The position numbers and the translations under genes are program-made. A stretch of 37,962 nt of DNA from a virus, in IMG/VR virus record IMGVR_UViG_3300027759_000202, positions 1-37,962 of that record; one strand, given 5' to 3'. Positions 1 to 6,726 of this stretch are shown here, piece after piece. Numbering within the stretch: position 1 is the stretch's first letter; the number at the start of each line of letters is the position of its first letter. The notes below the pieces were generated by a model. That model was given only the letters and a program-made list of their open reading frames with translations. It did not search any database and was not told where the DNA came from.

Positions 1-135
1 CCCGTGTCGGGCGTGCGCCACAATCCAGATGCGGTCGCGCTGGTGCGGTGCGCCAATGTCGGCAGCTCCCATAACATTCCATTTCGAGTCATACCCGAGA
101 CTGGAAAGGTCTCCAAGGACTCGCCCGATTCCTCG
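1..135. repeat. Terminal overlap, left copy (circular contig)
   Basis: Bases 1-135 match 37828-37962 with a single difference (g at 9, t at 37836), including an uninterrupted 126-base identical run. The right copy is preceded by an 11-C run, while the left copy begins inside that run with only ccc. The overlap lies in the middle of a methyltransferase gene that reads across it, so it is most simply the overlap of a circularised assembly rather than a physical phage end. The mismatch is synonymous (AGA versus CGA, both Arg), so it could be a real population variant. Confidence 0.93.
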
Positions 136-501
136 ATGAATGAGCATTGGGCTGTTTTCCACAAATACAAATCTGGGTCGAATTTCGCTAACCATCCGCG
201 CCATGTGATACCACATTGAGGAGTTTTCTCCATCAAGCCCTGCGCCTCGGCCTGCAATGGAAATGTCGGTACATGGAAAGCCGCCAGATACAACGTCAAC
301 AATTCCTCTCCACGGCTTTCCGTCAAAGGTTTGTACGTCATCCCAAATCGGGAAAGGCGGGAGAAAGCCGTCATTTTGTCGGGCGCACAGTACGCTTGCT
401 GGGTACGGTTCCCATTCAACGGCGCAGACTGTGCGCCATCCAAGGAGTTTTCCCCCAAGTATTCCTCCACCAGCGCCTGCGAATAAAGCCAGCTCATTCA
501 T
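1..501 (-). CDS. C5-cytosine DNA methyltransferase, N-terminal part (runs off left end)
   Basis: Reading leftward from ATG at 501-499 there are 167 uninterrupted codons to the edge. They carry ordered C5-methyltransferase motifs: SAM-binding ALFAGAGGG (residues 5-13), a motif II acidic residue in VEWEPYPA (28-35), catalytic motif IV GGFPCTDIS (73-81, nucleophile Cys77), motif VI FVFVENSP (111-118) and motif VIII HQRDRIW (153-159). The enzyme would transfer a methyl group to C5 of cytosine in phage or host DNA, giving protection from restriction or altering expression. The motif IV form PCTD rather than PCQ is common in compact phage enzymes. The gene lies downstream of a terminator (527-558) and continues at the right end of the window, where an 11-G tract breaks the frame. 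A start at 501 is preceded by GTGAGAT. Confidence 0.93.
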   Translation of the reverse strand, partial: MNELALFAGAGGGILGGKLLGWRTVCAVEWEPYPASVLCARQNDGFLPPFPIWDDVQTFDGKPWRGIVDVVSGGFPCTDISIAGRGAGLDGENSSMWYHMARMVSEIRPRFVFVENSPMLIHRGIGRVLGDLSSLGYDSKWNVMGAADIGAPHQRDRIWIVAHARHG

Positions 502-526
502 ATCTCACTTTCGTTATTATTTAGAG

Positions 527-558
527 GAAAAAAAAGCCGACGGGGATCAGCCGTCGGC
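527..558 (-). terminator. Rho-independent terminator after the SSB-like gene
   Basis: On the minus strand a perfect 8-bp stem GCCGACGG/CCGTCGGC with a 7-base loop (536-558) is followed by a run of eight T. It lies between the SSB-like gene and the methyltransferase and would limit read-through from the early leftward operon. A second small inverted repeat, GCGTTAG/CTAACGC, sits at 559-573 directly after the SSB-like stop codon. Confidence 0.85.
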
Positions 559-573
559 GCGTTAGTCTAACGC

Positions 574-1146
574 TTAGAAAATCTCGTCGTCCTCCACGAC
601 AGCAGCCTTGGGCGCCTGCTTACGAACTGGCTGTTGGATTGGCTCGGGTTCAGCTTCCTCGGCTACGGCATCCAATCCCGCAGGCCGGTCAACCCATGAC
701 ACCAAATCAAACTTGGGGATGCGCGTTGTGCCCTTGCCGATTTTCTCAGCCTTAGAGCCCTTGTACTCCAGCACTGGCAGCTTGCCAGGATTAGCCGCAC
801 GCTGGGCTGCGCAATCCTTGTACATGATTTCCAAGCCCATGTTGGGGCCGACACCGTTGCTAGACCATTCAGCTGCACCGATCTCTTTGTTGTACAAAAC
901 AACTTGAAATCCTCGTTTGTGCTCGGGGCTGGGCTGCGGCCCTTTCTTGCCAACTGAGTCGTCCTGCACCCAGTCGCGTACACCGACACCCAAGAGCAAC
1001 CATCCTGTCTTGATGTTGTCGATGTCAAATACAACTTTCTTGAGTTGCACTTCCTCGTTGTTATTGTTTGTCCACATATTGGCTTGTGGGGAAAAGCGCA
1101 GGTAGTTACCCGAGCCGGAGGAGCTTGATAGATTTAGCATTTGCAT
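574..1146 (-). CDS. Probable phage single-stranded DNA-binding protein (SSB-like)
   Basis: The 190-aa product has a compact N-terminal region (about residues 1-150) and a low-complexity Pro/Glu/Gln linker. It ends in the acidic tip VVEDDEIF, which resembles the acidic tip by which SSB proteins recruit partners. It is adjacent to a RecB-type nuclease and a RuvC-like resolvase in a replication/recombination cluster. These are the grounds for calling it a ssDNA-binding protein that would coat replication intermediates; I do not see a diagnostic OB-fold motif, so the assignment rests on context and the tail. An alternative start at the third codon (1140) is possible. A strong terminator follows 16 bases after the stop. 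Confidence 0.55.
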   Translation of the reverse strand: MQMLNLSSSSGSGNYLRFSPQANMWTNNNNEEVQLKKVVFDIDNIKTGWLLLGVGVRDWVQDDSVGKKGPQPSPEHKRGFQVVLYNKEIGAAEWSSNGVGPNMGLEIMYKDCAAQRAANPGKLPVLEYKGSKAEKIGKGTTRIPKFDLVSWVDRPAGLDAVAEEAEPEPIQQPVRKQAPKAAVVEDDEIF

Positions 1147-1162
1147 TTAGCTTTCAGAGTTT

Positions 1163-2245
1163 TTAAAGGGCCGTGCTCTCGCCTAGCCCACGGGATTTAG
1201 ACAGCGTAAGCCCCGACGATACTTTCGTGGTCACGCTGTCCAAAACTTGTTTCCTGTCCTTGCCGAGCAACTTGTCTGCGGCAGCAGGCGTAATGATTGA
1301 TGTCTCAAATATCTGATTCTCGGGGATGCCGCAATCTCGCAAAACTTGCGCTGCATCCGCTTCCTTAGACCATGCCCTAGTTGCACGCTTGGGCGCCATC
1401 TGCCAGCCCCTAAGTACACCGCCCTCTGTCAGCGTCTTGGTGGCTTGCTTGCGCAGGGCTGCGATAAAGTCCTCAATCAAATCGGCCTTGTCCAACAGGT
1501 CAGCCACCTGGTCAGGCGTCAATGTCTTGACGTCTAGGGTAACTGGCACCTCTGCCAATGCCTTGGTCTGCGCTGGGCAGATCATCTTAGCAGGGCAGTA
1601 TTGGCAGGCATCCTTTGATGGTGTAGGTTCTGTCGTACCCAATACCGCAGCCTTGATGGCAGGCACCAAGACAGTCTCACCCCATGCAAATAGTTCGTCT
1701 CCCGTCATCTCGTGCGTGCGGTTCTCGCCTGTCTGCGGCTGCACAATCGTGAGGCGAACAGTGTCAAACGTCTTGACCAGCTTACGCATTACGCCCAGCG
1801 CGTAAATCTTCATCTGCGCCGAATCCGCATCCACCCACATACGTCCCGTCTTGAGGTCAGCAATTTCTAGGATGGATTGGTTTAAGTTGTACGCTACAAC
1901 GTCCGCAGTCCCGCCGACCTTGGCAGCAGAGCTCTCATAGGCAACGCCGTACTGCTCCACCTTGACCGTGCCTAATTCTTGCTTAAGGTTACTGACGGTT
2001 TCAACGTGCGCTTTAGCAAACGCTGCGTTTTCCGCTGTCATTTTGACGCCTTCCACGACCTTGCCGACATAGGACTCAGGGTCTTGGTCAAGCTGCCAAC
2101 ACAACTCGGATAAGGCATGGATTGCTGTACCTATCTGCGCGGCCTCGCCTGCCGGTTCGTAGGGTACGTTCTCTGATAAACGGGCAGAGGCAGGGCAGGC
2201 TATCCAACGTGCTGCTGATGATGGGCGTAGGATCAGTTGTTTCAT
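1163..2245 (-). CDS. DUF2800 / PD-(D/E)XK RecB-like nuclease with likely Fe-S cluster
   Basis: This 360-aa protein has the Cas4/AddB-like nuclease layout of the DUF2800 family. His43 lies in GTAIHAL, the PD-(D/E)XK core is Asp115 in GGTADVV with Asp130-Leu-Lys132 in ADLKTGR, and four cysteines are placed to bind a 4Fe-4S cluster: Cys17 near the N terminus and Cys214, Cys217 and Cys223 in a CX2CX5C pattern. Such proteins trim DNA ends as exonucleases in recombination or repair. It overlaps the 65-aa gene upstream by 4 bp (ATGA) and precedes the SSB-like gene, so nuclease, SSB and RuvC form one recombination module. The predicted reaction is from family knowledge; exact polarity cannot be read from sequence. 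Confidence 0.85.
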   Translation of the reverse strand: MKQLILRPSSAARWIACPASARLSENVPYEPAGEAAQIGTAIHALSELCWQLDQDPESYVGKVVEGVKMTAENAAFAKAHVETVSNLKQELGTVKVEQYGVAYESSAAKVGGTADVVAYNLNQSILEIADLKTGRMWVDADSAQMKIYALGVMRKLVKTFDTVRLTIVQPQTGENRTHEMTGDELFAWGETVLVPAIKAAVLGTTEPTPSKDACQYCPAKMICPAQTKALAEVPVTLDVKTLTPDQVADLLDKADLIEDFIAALRKQATKTLTEGGVLRGWQMAPKRATRAWSKEADAAQVLRDCGIPENQIFETSIITPAAADKLLGKDRKQVLDSVTTKVSSGLTLSKSRGLGESTAL

Positions 2246-2439
2246 TCGCTGCTTTCGTTGATGAGTAATTGATACGCGAGGTTGCGTACCTCGGCTGATA
2301 CGGCGTGCCCCAAATCCTCGGGGTGAACAAGGCGCTTCAGGAATTCAGTTTTGTTTCTAGAGTTCTTGCGCTCGGATTCCAGTTGCTGGCCTAAATAAAC
2401 GGCGTGCTCGCGCAGTGTTCGTAGGTCGTGGAGGTTCAC
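2242..2439 (-). CDS. Small hypothetical protein, 65 aa
   Basis: I do not recognise this protein. It is mostly charged and predicted helical, with many Leu, Arg and Glu residues (for example LREHAVYLGQQLESERK). Its stop overlaps the start of the DUF2800 nuclease by 4 bp and its start overlaps the RuvC-like gene by 4 bp, so translational coupling in the recombination operon is likely. It may be a small partner of either neighbour, but nothing in the sequence shows that directly. Confidence 0.75.
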   Translation of the reverse strand: MNLHDLRTLREHAVYLGQQLESERKNSRNKTEFLKRLVHPEDLGHAVSAEVRNLAYQLLINESSE

Positions 2440-2906
2440 TTTTCACCCTTCAAATACCATGCCCCAATCAGGGCGGCATCAGCGCGGCCATCGTCTTTGA
2501 CCCGAGCAAACATCTTCTGATGCTGGGGAAACAGCTCGCACGCCCGAGCCCGTGATGCGTCCTTGCCGTAGCCCCTGCCAATCGACTTTGTCCACACTGA
2601 TGGCGTGACGTAGGTTGCTGGCAGTATCAGGGCGGCAAGTATGCCTTCAATGACCCCAAAGCTGCGCCCAAAGGAGAACATAGACGTTACACCCTGACCA
2701 GGCATAGCGTGTACCTTTTCAACGACAACGTGCCGAGGCTTATGGGCTATGAATAGGTCAGCCAGCCCCGACGCCGACACCTGCCGTTTTGTCGCCTGGT
2801 TGCGCGTCAGGGTATGCGTAGGCATATCTATGGTTTCCATGAGCTCGCCGTCGTGAAACACCGCAACAGCGCCGCTAAGACCTGGGTCGATTGACATGAC
2901 TATCAT
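2436..2906 (-). CDS. RuvC-like Holliday junction resolvase
   Basis: The 156-aa protein begins with the RNase H-fold motif MSIDPGLSG (Asp7), has the second acidic residue in HVVVEKVH (Glu63), the family signature QGVTSMFSFGRSFG (71-84), and the C-terminal acidic pair in DDGRADAALIGAW (Asp139, Asp143). These are the four metal-binding acids of RuvC nucleases. The enzyme should cut branched DNA such as Holliday junctions, helping resolve replication intermediates before packaging. Length matches bacterial RuvC (about 170 aa). It overlaps the HTH gene upstream and the 65-aa gene downstream by 4 bp each. Confidence 0.92.
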   Translation of the reverse strand: MIVMSIDPGLSGAVAVFHDGELMETIDMPTHTLTRNQATKRQVSASGLADLFIAHKPRHVVVEKVHAMPGQGVTSMFSFGRSFGVIEGILAALILPATYVTPSVWTKSIGRGYGKDASRARACELFPQHQKMFARVKDDGRADAALIGAWYLKGEK

Positions 2907-3112
2907 GCCGGTGCCTTTGCCGCAATCATTGCGTCCACGGCTTGCTCTAGCTTGACGATGTTGCTGTGCAGCGGGATCACCTTGCCGGTTGCCCAGCGCG
3001 ATAGCTGGGCTGGGTCTACGCCTGCCTGCTGGGCTATATCTGCCATACGAAACCCGTGCTCCTTGGCTTTTTGGCGCAGTGCGCCGATTGTTTGCTCTGT
3101 TGACGAAACCAT
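2903..3112 (-). CDS. Small Cro/CI-type helix-turn-helix DNA-binding protein
   Basis: A 69-aa protein with a clear helix-turn-helix around residues 20-45 (RMADIAQQAGVDPAQLSRWATGK), the hallmark of the Cro/C1 repressor family. It is the first gene of the leftward unit and faces a divergent control region, so it is the obvious candidate to control both directions. A ribosome-binding site (AAGGGG) lies before ATG 3112. It is too short for a full CI repressor with dimerisation or cleavage domain, and no integrase is present, so a Cro-like role is more likely than lysogenic repression. The operator is unknown. Confidence 0.85.
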   Translation of the reverse strand: MVSSTEQTIGALRQKAKEHGFRMADIAQQAGVDPAQLSRWATGKVIPLHSNIVKLEQAVDAMIAAKAPA

Positions 3113-3282
3113 TGTGCCTTACCCCTTAAATTGACGAATGAGTCCATTCTAGCGAGGTTTTTTGACTACAAATACAATTATTTTGCATAAACTAGGGTAA
3201 ACACCTACTAGAATACGTTGATTACTTAGTCAATTTGCATTTAGGATGCACCCTATCAACAACCGCTAACAGGAGAAAAACC
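3113..3282. promoter_or_regulatory. Divergent early control region
   Basis: This 170-bp AT-rich gap lies between the leftward HTH gene and the rightward small-gene operon, so it should hold at least two promoters. A rightward sigma70-like candidate is TTGACT (3162-3167), 18-bp spacer, CATAAA (3186-3191). An imperfect 16-bp palindrome TTGATTACTTAGTCAA (3218-3233, 12 of 16 positions symmetric) with TTGA/TCAA half-sites could be an operator. Further TTGA half-sites occur at 3131 and 3162. A strong Shine-Dalgarno (AGGAG) precedes the 3283 start. Confidence 0.55.
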
Positions 3283-3396
3283 ATGCGCTACCGCGAACAC
3301 TACACCATCCAACCCACTGCCCAAAAGTGGCTAGACGTTGCTTTGGCTACGGCCATCGGCGTCAGCTTTGCCCTCTTACTTGTTTATGGAGTTTGA
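3283..3396 (+). CDS. Small membrane protein, 37 aa
   Basis: ATG at 3283 follows a strong AGGAGAAAAACC ribosome-binding site. The 37-aa product has a polar N terminus (MRYREHYTIQPTAQKWLD) and one hydrophobic segment of about 18 residues (VALATAIGVSFALLLVYGV) reaching its end. That pattern fits a single-pass inner-membrane peptide. It is the first gene of the rightward operon and stops one base before the next start. Function is unknown; small early membrane peptides in phages often act on the host envelope, but this is inference. Confidence 0.7.
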   Translation: MRYREHYTIQPTAQKWLDVALATAIGVSFALLLVYGV

Positions 3397-3397
3397 T

Positions 3398-3664
3398 ATG
3401 TCCGAATCTATGCAGCTACAAATTGATGAGATTGTTGACCAGCTTTCCCCGCCTTCTGGCGCCGTTGGCCTAGTCACCAGCAAAGACGTGCGCGAGCTGG
3501 TGCGCAAGGCGGCAACGCAAGGCACGCTGATTGGTTACGTTGCCGGTGAACGTCTTACCAGGACGCAGACCACCCGCACGATAGCCGACCTCAACTATGA
3601 GTATGACCAGCTCAAGTCGCATTGCAAGTCGCTTGAGATGGAAATCATGGCGCTGAAACGATGA
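3398..3664 (+). CDS. Hypothetical protein, 88 aa
   Basis: The start at ATG 3398 (MSESMQLQ) is preferred over an upstream in-frame ATG at 3338, because the latter would overlap the 37-aa gene. The product is soluble and charged, with a probable helical or coiled-coil C terminus (about residues 60-88, YDQLKSHCKSLEMEIMALK). I do not recognise a family. Its stop overlaps the next start (ATGA, 3661-3664), so the two are probably translationally coupled. Confidence 0.75.
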   Translation: MSESMQLQIDEIVDQLSPPSGAVGLVTSKDVRELVRKAATQGTLIGYVAGERLTRTQTTRTIADLNYEYDQLKSHCKSLEMEIMALKR

Positions 3665-4131
3665 GAAAGCGCAGCTCATACCGCCCACGGGCCCAGTTTC
3701 CCAATCCCGTGGCTTGGGTTATCAACGGATTTAAGCCCATCTCGCAAAACGGGATTGTTAACGTGCAGATCAAGAACCATCACGCCATCGACGCGCTGCG
3801 CAAAGGCATCGCCGACCGCGAGGACATCGACGCAATCATTGGCGCCTTTAACGTTGCCGAGGCACTCCAGCGTCTTGGCATTGGTGATGAGTACAAGGAG
3901 GAGCTCAGAGAGGCACAGGACGCCCTTTACGCCGTCTCCAGGCGCGGTATAGACCGAGAGTATCGGTTTGTTGTAAAGGGTCAGGAATTGACCGCTATCA
4001 ACTTGGGCATGGAGATGCACGACGCCCAGATTGAGGTGACAACAGTTGAGGTGATGGAGAAGGCAATCGACATTGTAAAAAACGAAATCAAACACCGCAA
4101 GGCGCGGATAATATTGGAGAAAACTGAATGA
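3661..4131 (+). CDS. Hypothetical protein, 156 aa
   Basis: The largest gene of the rightward operon. The N terminus is basic and proline-containing (MRKRSSYRPRAQFPNPVAW) and the rest is mixed helical and acidic. I have an impression of similar proteins with this basic start in betaproteobacterial podoviruses, but no function is known to me. There is no signal peptide or membrane segment. It overlaps both neighbours by 4 bp. Confidence 0.8.
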   Translation: MRKRSSYRPRAQFPNPVAWVINGFKPISQNGIVNVQIKNHHAIDALRKGIADREDIDAIIGAFNVAEALQRLGIGDEYKEELREAQDALYAVSRRGIDREYRFVVKGQELTAINLGMEMHDAQIEVTTVEVMEKAIDIVKNEIKHRKARIILEKTE

Positions 4132-4322
4132 AATTTATTAGACTATTTAAAGACTACTGGCGTGAGATGACGCCTCGTGAGCTGATTATTCGAGAGATGG
4201 CGCAGGCGCATCTCGACCGCCTTGAAGCAGAAGGCGCCACCGAGTACGCGACGGCAGTGCTGGCATACAACGAAAAACGAATTGAAAGACTTAACGAACG
4301 ATTGAAGGAGTACAAGCAATGA
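4128..4322 (+). CDS. Hypothetical protein, 64 aa
   Basis: A small, highly charged, predicted all-helical protein with heptad-like spacing toward the end (YNEKRIERLNERLKEYKQ), suggesting a short coiled coil. ATG 4128 overlaps the preceding stop and its own stop overlaps the next start by 4 bp. No function can be assigned. Confidence 0.7.
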   Translation: MKFIRLFKDYWREMTPRELIIREMAQAHLDRLEAEGATEYATAVLAYNEKRIERLNERLKEYKQ

Positions 4323-4486
4323 CTGAAGCGGATAAAAAGTACATGGAGCCCAAGCAAAAAGATTGGGAGTTTGATGAGCCCGAGCCTAGCGACTACGCCA
4401 TGTTCGTGAGGCAGATTCAGGGCTTGATCGTGTGGGTAATCGTGGTGGTGGGGGCGTCCATGCTTGTAGCGGCGGTGCTGAAATGA
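4319..4486 (+). CDS. Small single-pass membrane protein, 55 aa
   Basis: ATG at 4319 overlaps the preceding stop by 4 bp. The 55-aa product has an acidic, soluble N-terminal part of about 33 residues (rich in Asp, Glu and Lys) followed by one strongly hydrophobic segment (about residues 34-54, LIVWVIVVVGASMLVAAVL) ending in Lys. That suggests a tail-anchored inner-membrane protein. It is the second predicted membrane protein in this operon. Its stop overlaps the next start codon. Function unknown. Confidence 0.65.
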   Translation: MTEADKKYMEPKQKDWEFDEPEPSDYAMFVRQIQGLIVWVIVVVGASMLVAAVLK

Positions 4487-4842
4487 CAGGCTACGAATCA
4501 AAACGCGCAGCAGCGCGGGACAGGATGATGGACGATGACGATATGAAAGAAGTATTGAAGCTGGCGCTGGAGGCGCTAATCAACTACGAAATGCTGGGAG
4601 TGCCTGAAATCGAAGAAGCCATAGCCGCCGCTAAAAAAGCTTTGGCACAGCCAGCGCAGAAGCCTGTGGCGTGGGCTGGAGTTGACTTTGACATTAACAC
4701 CACCCCACCACAGCGCCCTTGGGTTGGGCTGACAGCAGAGGAAATTCTAGACTTGTTTGATGCAACCAATGTTTACGGAAGTAAATGGATTGAATTTGCC
4801 CGTGATGTAGAAATCAAACTAAAGGAACGCAATCATGGCTGA
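4483..4842 (+). CDS. Hypothetical protein, 119 aa
   Basis: The start at ATG 4483 gives the ATGA overlap seen throughout this operon; a farther upstream in-frame ATG (4432) would bury 51 bp in the previous gene. The protein has an acidic helical N-terminal half with LKLALEALINYE, an Ala/Lys-rich linker (AAAKKALAQPAQKPVAW) and a C-terminal part with PPQRPWVGLTAEEIL. This mosaic of short pieces is familiar from betaproteobacterial phage hypotheticals. No enzymatic motif is visible. Confidence 0.72.
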   Translation: MTGYESKRAAARDRMMDDDDMKEVLKLALEALINYEMLGVPEIEEAIAAAKKALAQPAQKPVAWAGVDFDINTTPPQRPWVGLTAEEILDLFDATNVYGSKWIEFARDVEIKLKERNHG

Positions 4843-5044
4843 ATACGGACGTTTCCCGCAGGGCGCTGACTCTAAGCGCAAAGCCCTTAACTTGATGATG
4901 CCTTGGGCACCGCGCAAAAAGCTACCAGGAGAGGCGCCACCGTTATCCATCAGCATCTGGCAGCAGCCGGTCTACAAATCACCAAACATGGACACGCCAC
5001 GCGCTGGCGCCCATGACCACAAAAACATTAAGAGCAAAGTATGA
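4835..5044 (+). CDS. Hypothetical protein, 69 aa
   Basis: A small basic, proline-rich protein without membrane or catalytic motifs. It overlaps the previous gene by 8 bp and the next start by 4 bp (ATGA at 5041). The context is the rightward early-type operon. I do not recognise a family. Confidence 0.68.
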   Translation: MAEYGRFPQGADSKRKALNLMMPWAPRKKLPGEAPPLSISIWQQPVYKSPNMDTPRAGAHDHKNIKSKV

Positions 5045-5223
5045 AAAAAGAAATTACACCCACAGAGTACGAACAGAACCTGCGCGACATGGCAGCATTG
5101 TTTGCTATGACGGGGTTATTGATGCGGGAAAGGCCGTACGATTTAATTGTCCCAGTGGCGTTTAATCTAGCCGATGAATTTATGCTGGTTAGAAAAGACG
5201 GCACTCGGCAGTCCGGCGTTTGA
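5041..5223 (+). CDS. Hypothetical protein, 60 aa
   Basis: Last gene of the rightward operon. The short, mostly helical protein has a mildly hydrophobic middle (MAALFAMTGLLM) but no convincing membrane segment. Its 3' end overlaps the 3' end of the leftward lysozyme gene by 35 bp, so the two transcription units converge here without a visible terminator between them. Function unknown. Confidence 0.68.
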   Translation: MKKEITPTEYEQNLRDMAALFAMTGLLMRERPYDLIVPVAFNLADEFMLVRKDGTRQSGV

Positions 5224-5629
5224 CCAAACCTGGCAGCACTCGCCCACCGCCTTTAGTCCAGAGCATTAATTGCTCTTTGGCCCCGTCCCAATCCTGCGCG
5301 TTGATCTTACGTTTCAACGTGCTGGTTTGGAGACGGCCAATTCCAAGGTTGTAGACAAAATCCACGGCAGCGTTGCACTTACGTTCATCCGTCAATAGGA
5401 TGGGGCAGTTACGCAGTACGCCAGGCAAGTAGGTATGGTGCAGCTCGTGCAGCAATAAAGCCTCTGCATCTTGAATTGAGATCAACGCGTCTGTCAGGCT
5501 AACCTTACGCCCGTCAGAGTAATAAGTTGAGCCGTAGCCGATAGTTGGGATACCGGCTGGGCATAAGTAGGGCTTAGCCAAAAAGCCCTCGTACTGCTTG
5601 CACAGTGCGGCGGCAATCTCTAGATTCAT
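5189..5629 (-). CDS. Endolysin, GH24 lysozyme (muramidase)
   Basis: The 146-aa protein has the T4-type lysozyme signature: catalytic Glu14 in KQYEGF, Cys23 in the position often held by Asp, and Thr29 in CPAGIPTIGYGS, followed by the family C-terminal region with AAVDFVYNLGIGRLQTSTL. It would hydrolyse the glycan backbone of peptidoglycan at lysis. There is no signal peptide, so it needs a holin to reach the wall. It starts inside the stop of the 3TM holin-like gene (ATGA) and ends the leftward late unit. Cys for Asp in the triad is common in phage members of this family. Confidence 0.93.
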   Translation of the reverse strand: MNLEIAAALCKQYEGFLAKPYLCPAGIPTIGYGSTYYSDGRKVSLTDALISIQDAEALLLHELHHTYLPGVLRNCPILLTDERKCNAAVDFVYNLGIGRLQTSTLKRKINAQDWDGAKEQLMLWTKGGGRVLPGLVKRRTAECRLF

Positions 5630-6120
5630 AGCCCGCGCTTGGCCAAGGTTCTGTCGAGGAACCAGTAATTTAACGTGCCTGATACCAAAGCGGCAAAGTC
5701 AGCCGACATGATGAGTTTGAACACAGCCTCTGGAGGCGCCCCAGCCGCCCAAGCGGTATATGCAAACCAGATATGGGCAAAGCTCCATAGCAACAAAATC
5801 CAGTATGTCACCACAGGGCGGACAGACGCTGACAGGCTGGCAACCCAACCACCGGCAGCTTTTACCATATTAGCTTGCTGCTCAATGGCCGCATTAAAGG
5901 CATCCATGACCCCAACATCCACCGCAGCCTCGCGCTGGGCACCGATCTCAGCCAGCTTCTGCTGACCCCGCAAAGTTTCCAGTTGGCATTGCTGCTGAAA
6001 CATGGCCAGTTCGTGAGTGCGCTCGTTCTTCTTGTCAAGCCACTTTAAGACCTCTGGCGCTAAACGAAAGACGCCCCCAAGCAGGGAGCCAAAAATACCG
6101 CCACCTAGTAGTTCCAACAT
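5626..6120 (-). CDS. GTA-type three-transmembrane holin-like protein
   Basis: The 164-aa product has a glycine-rich hydrophobic N-terminal segment (residues 3-18), a long charged and glutamine-rich coiled-coil stretch (about 28-85), and two C-terminal hydrophobic segments around 103-125 and 135-155. This matches the layout of the GTA_holin_3TM family (PF11351) found with phage and gene-transfer-agent lysis genes. It would form lesions in the inner membrane to release the endolysin directly downstream. The 4-bp overlap with the lysozyme supports co-expression. Two other small membrane proteins in this cassette could also be the holin or an antiholin. Confidence 0.75.
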   Translation of the reverse strand: MLELLGGGIFGSLLGGVFRLAPEVLKWLDKKNERTHELAMFQQQCQLETLRGQQKLAEIGAQREAAVDVGVMDAFNAAIEQQANMVKAAGGWVASLSASVRPVVTYWILLLWSFAHIWFAYTAWAAGAPPEAVFKLIMSADFAALVSGTLNYWFLDRTLAKRGL

Positions 6121-6121
6121 A

Positions 6122-6376
6122 TCAATCCTTTCGTTTACATGGAGGGGCGTCGTCCTCGTCGTGGGATAGCTTTACGCCAGCCAGCAAGCCGATGAATCCA
6201 CCGATGATGGTCTGGAATGCGGGGCTCAACAGTTTGAAGATTTCGCTGTTGTCTACTTCCTTTGACCACAGACCGATCAAAAAAGCGCCCACCATCCCCA
6301 GCACAGAGATACACAATGTGGCACTGACCATCAGAGTCACCGCAAACGTCAACCTAGCTTTGATGTTTTCGTTCAT
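6122..6376 (-). CDS. Small two-transmembrane protein, possible second holin or antiholin
   Basis: ATG 6376 gives an ATGA overlap with the upstream gene, so this start is chosen over an in-frame ATG at 6502 that would overlap it by 130 bp. The 84-aa product has two hydrophobic segments (about residues 10-36 and 51-68) joined by a charged loop and a charged C-terminal tail (HDEDDAPPCKRKD). This is a class II holin-like layout. Its place in the lysis cassette supports a role in membrane permeabilisation or its timing. I recognise no specific family. Confidence 0.65.
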   Translation of the reverse strand: MNENIKARLTFAVTLMVSATLCISVLGMVGAFLIGLWSKEVDNSEIFKLLSPAFQTIIGGFIGLLAGVKLSHDEDDAPPCKRKD

Positions 6377-6717
6377 TTGTTTTCCCTCTTTAACGCTTTC
6401 TCGTACCCCTGTATCACTTTTGCGCGCATTAATGCGTTGTCGGATGCGCCCGACCACTCCGATAATGAGTTCCAAATATCTGCGTAATTTTGGGTACTGC
6501 ATACATTTTTATCCAGCCAATCTATCATGGCTATGCGACGTTCCATCGGATCGTGCACCGTCCATGCCACTACATACAAGTCCTGTATTGAGCAACTCTG
6601 CACCGGCTTGGGCTTGGGTTTCTCCAGCTTCTCTGGCGGCGTTGCTGAAAGGATTAACCTGTCCTCTGCCGCTGACACCGTGATCAGCATCAAAAAGATT
6701 AAGAGAAGCAAGCGCAT
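6373..6717 (-). CDS. Secreted hypothetical protein in the lysis cassette
   Basis: The 114-aa product begins with a typical Sec signal peptide (MRLLLLIFLMLITVSAAEDR, likely cut after the SAA segment), followed by a proline/lysine-rich spacer (PPEKLEKPKPKP) and a domain with two cysteines (SCSIQDLY, NVCSTQN) that could pair in the periplasm. There is no lipobox, so it is not a classical Rz1 lipoprotein. Position between holin candidates suggests a periplasmic role at lysis or superinfection exclusion; function is unknown. Confidence 0.65.
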   Translation of the reverse strand: MRLLLLIFLMLITVSAAEDRLILSATPPEKLEKPKPKPVQSCSIQDLYVVAWTVHDPMERRIAMIDWLDKNVCSTQNYADIWNSLSEWSGASDNALMRAKVIQGYEKALKRENK

Positions 6718-6726
6718 TTAGCACAG

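Noticed and set aside
1-135. True direct terminal repeat of a linear phage genome
   Set aside because: The repeat lies inside the methyltransferase gene, is very short, and the packaging genes are P22-like (circularly permuted), so an assembly overlap is more likely.
2903-3112. Lysogeny repressor with a complete immunity region
   Set aside because: The protein is only 69 aa, there is no second repressor or integrase gene and no att-like site was seen, so lysogeny is not supported.
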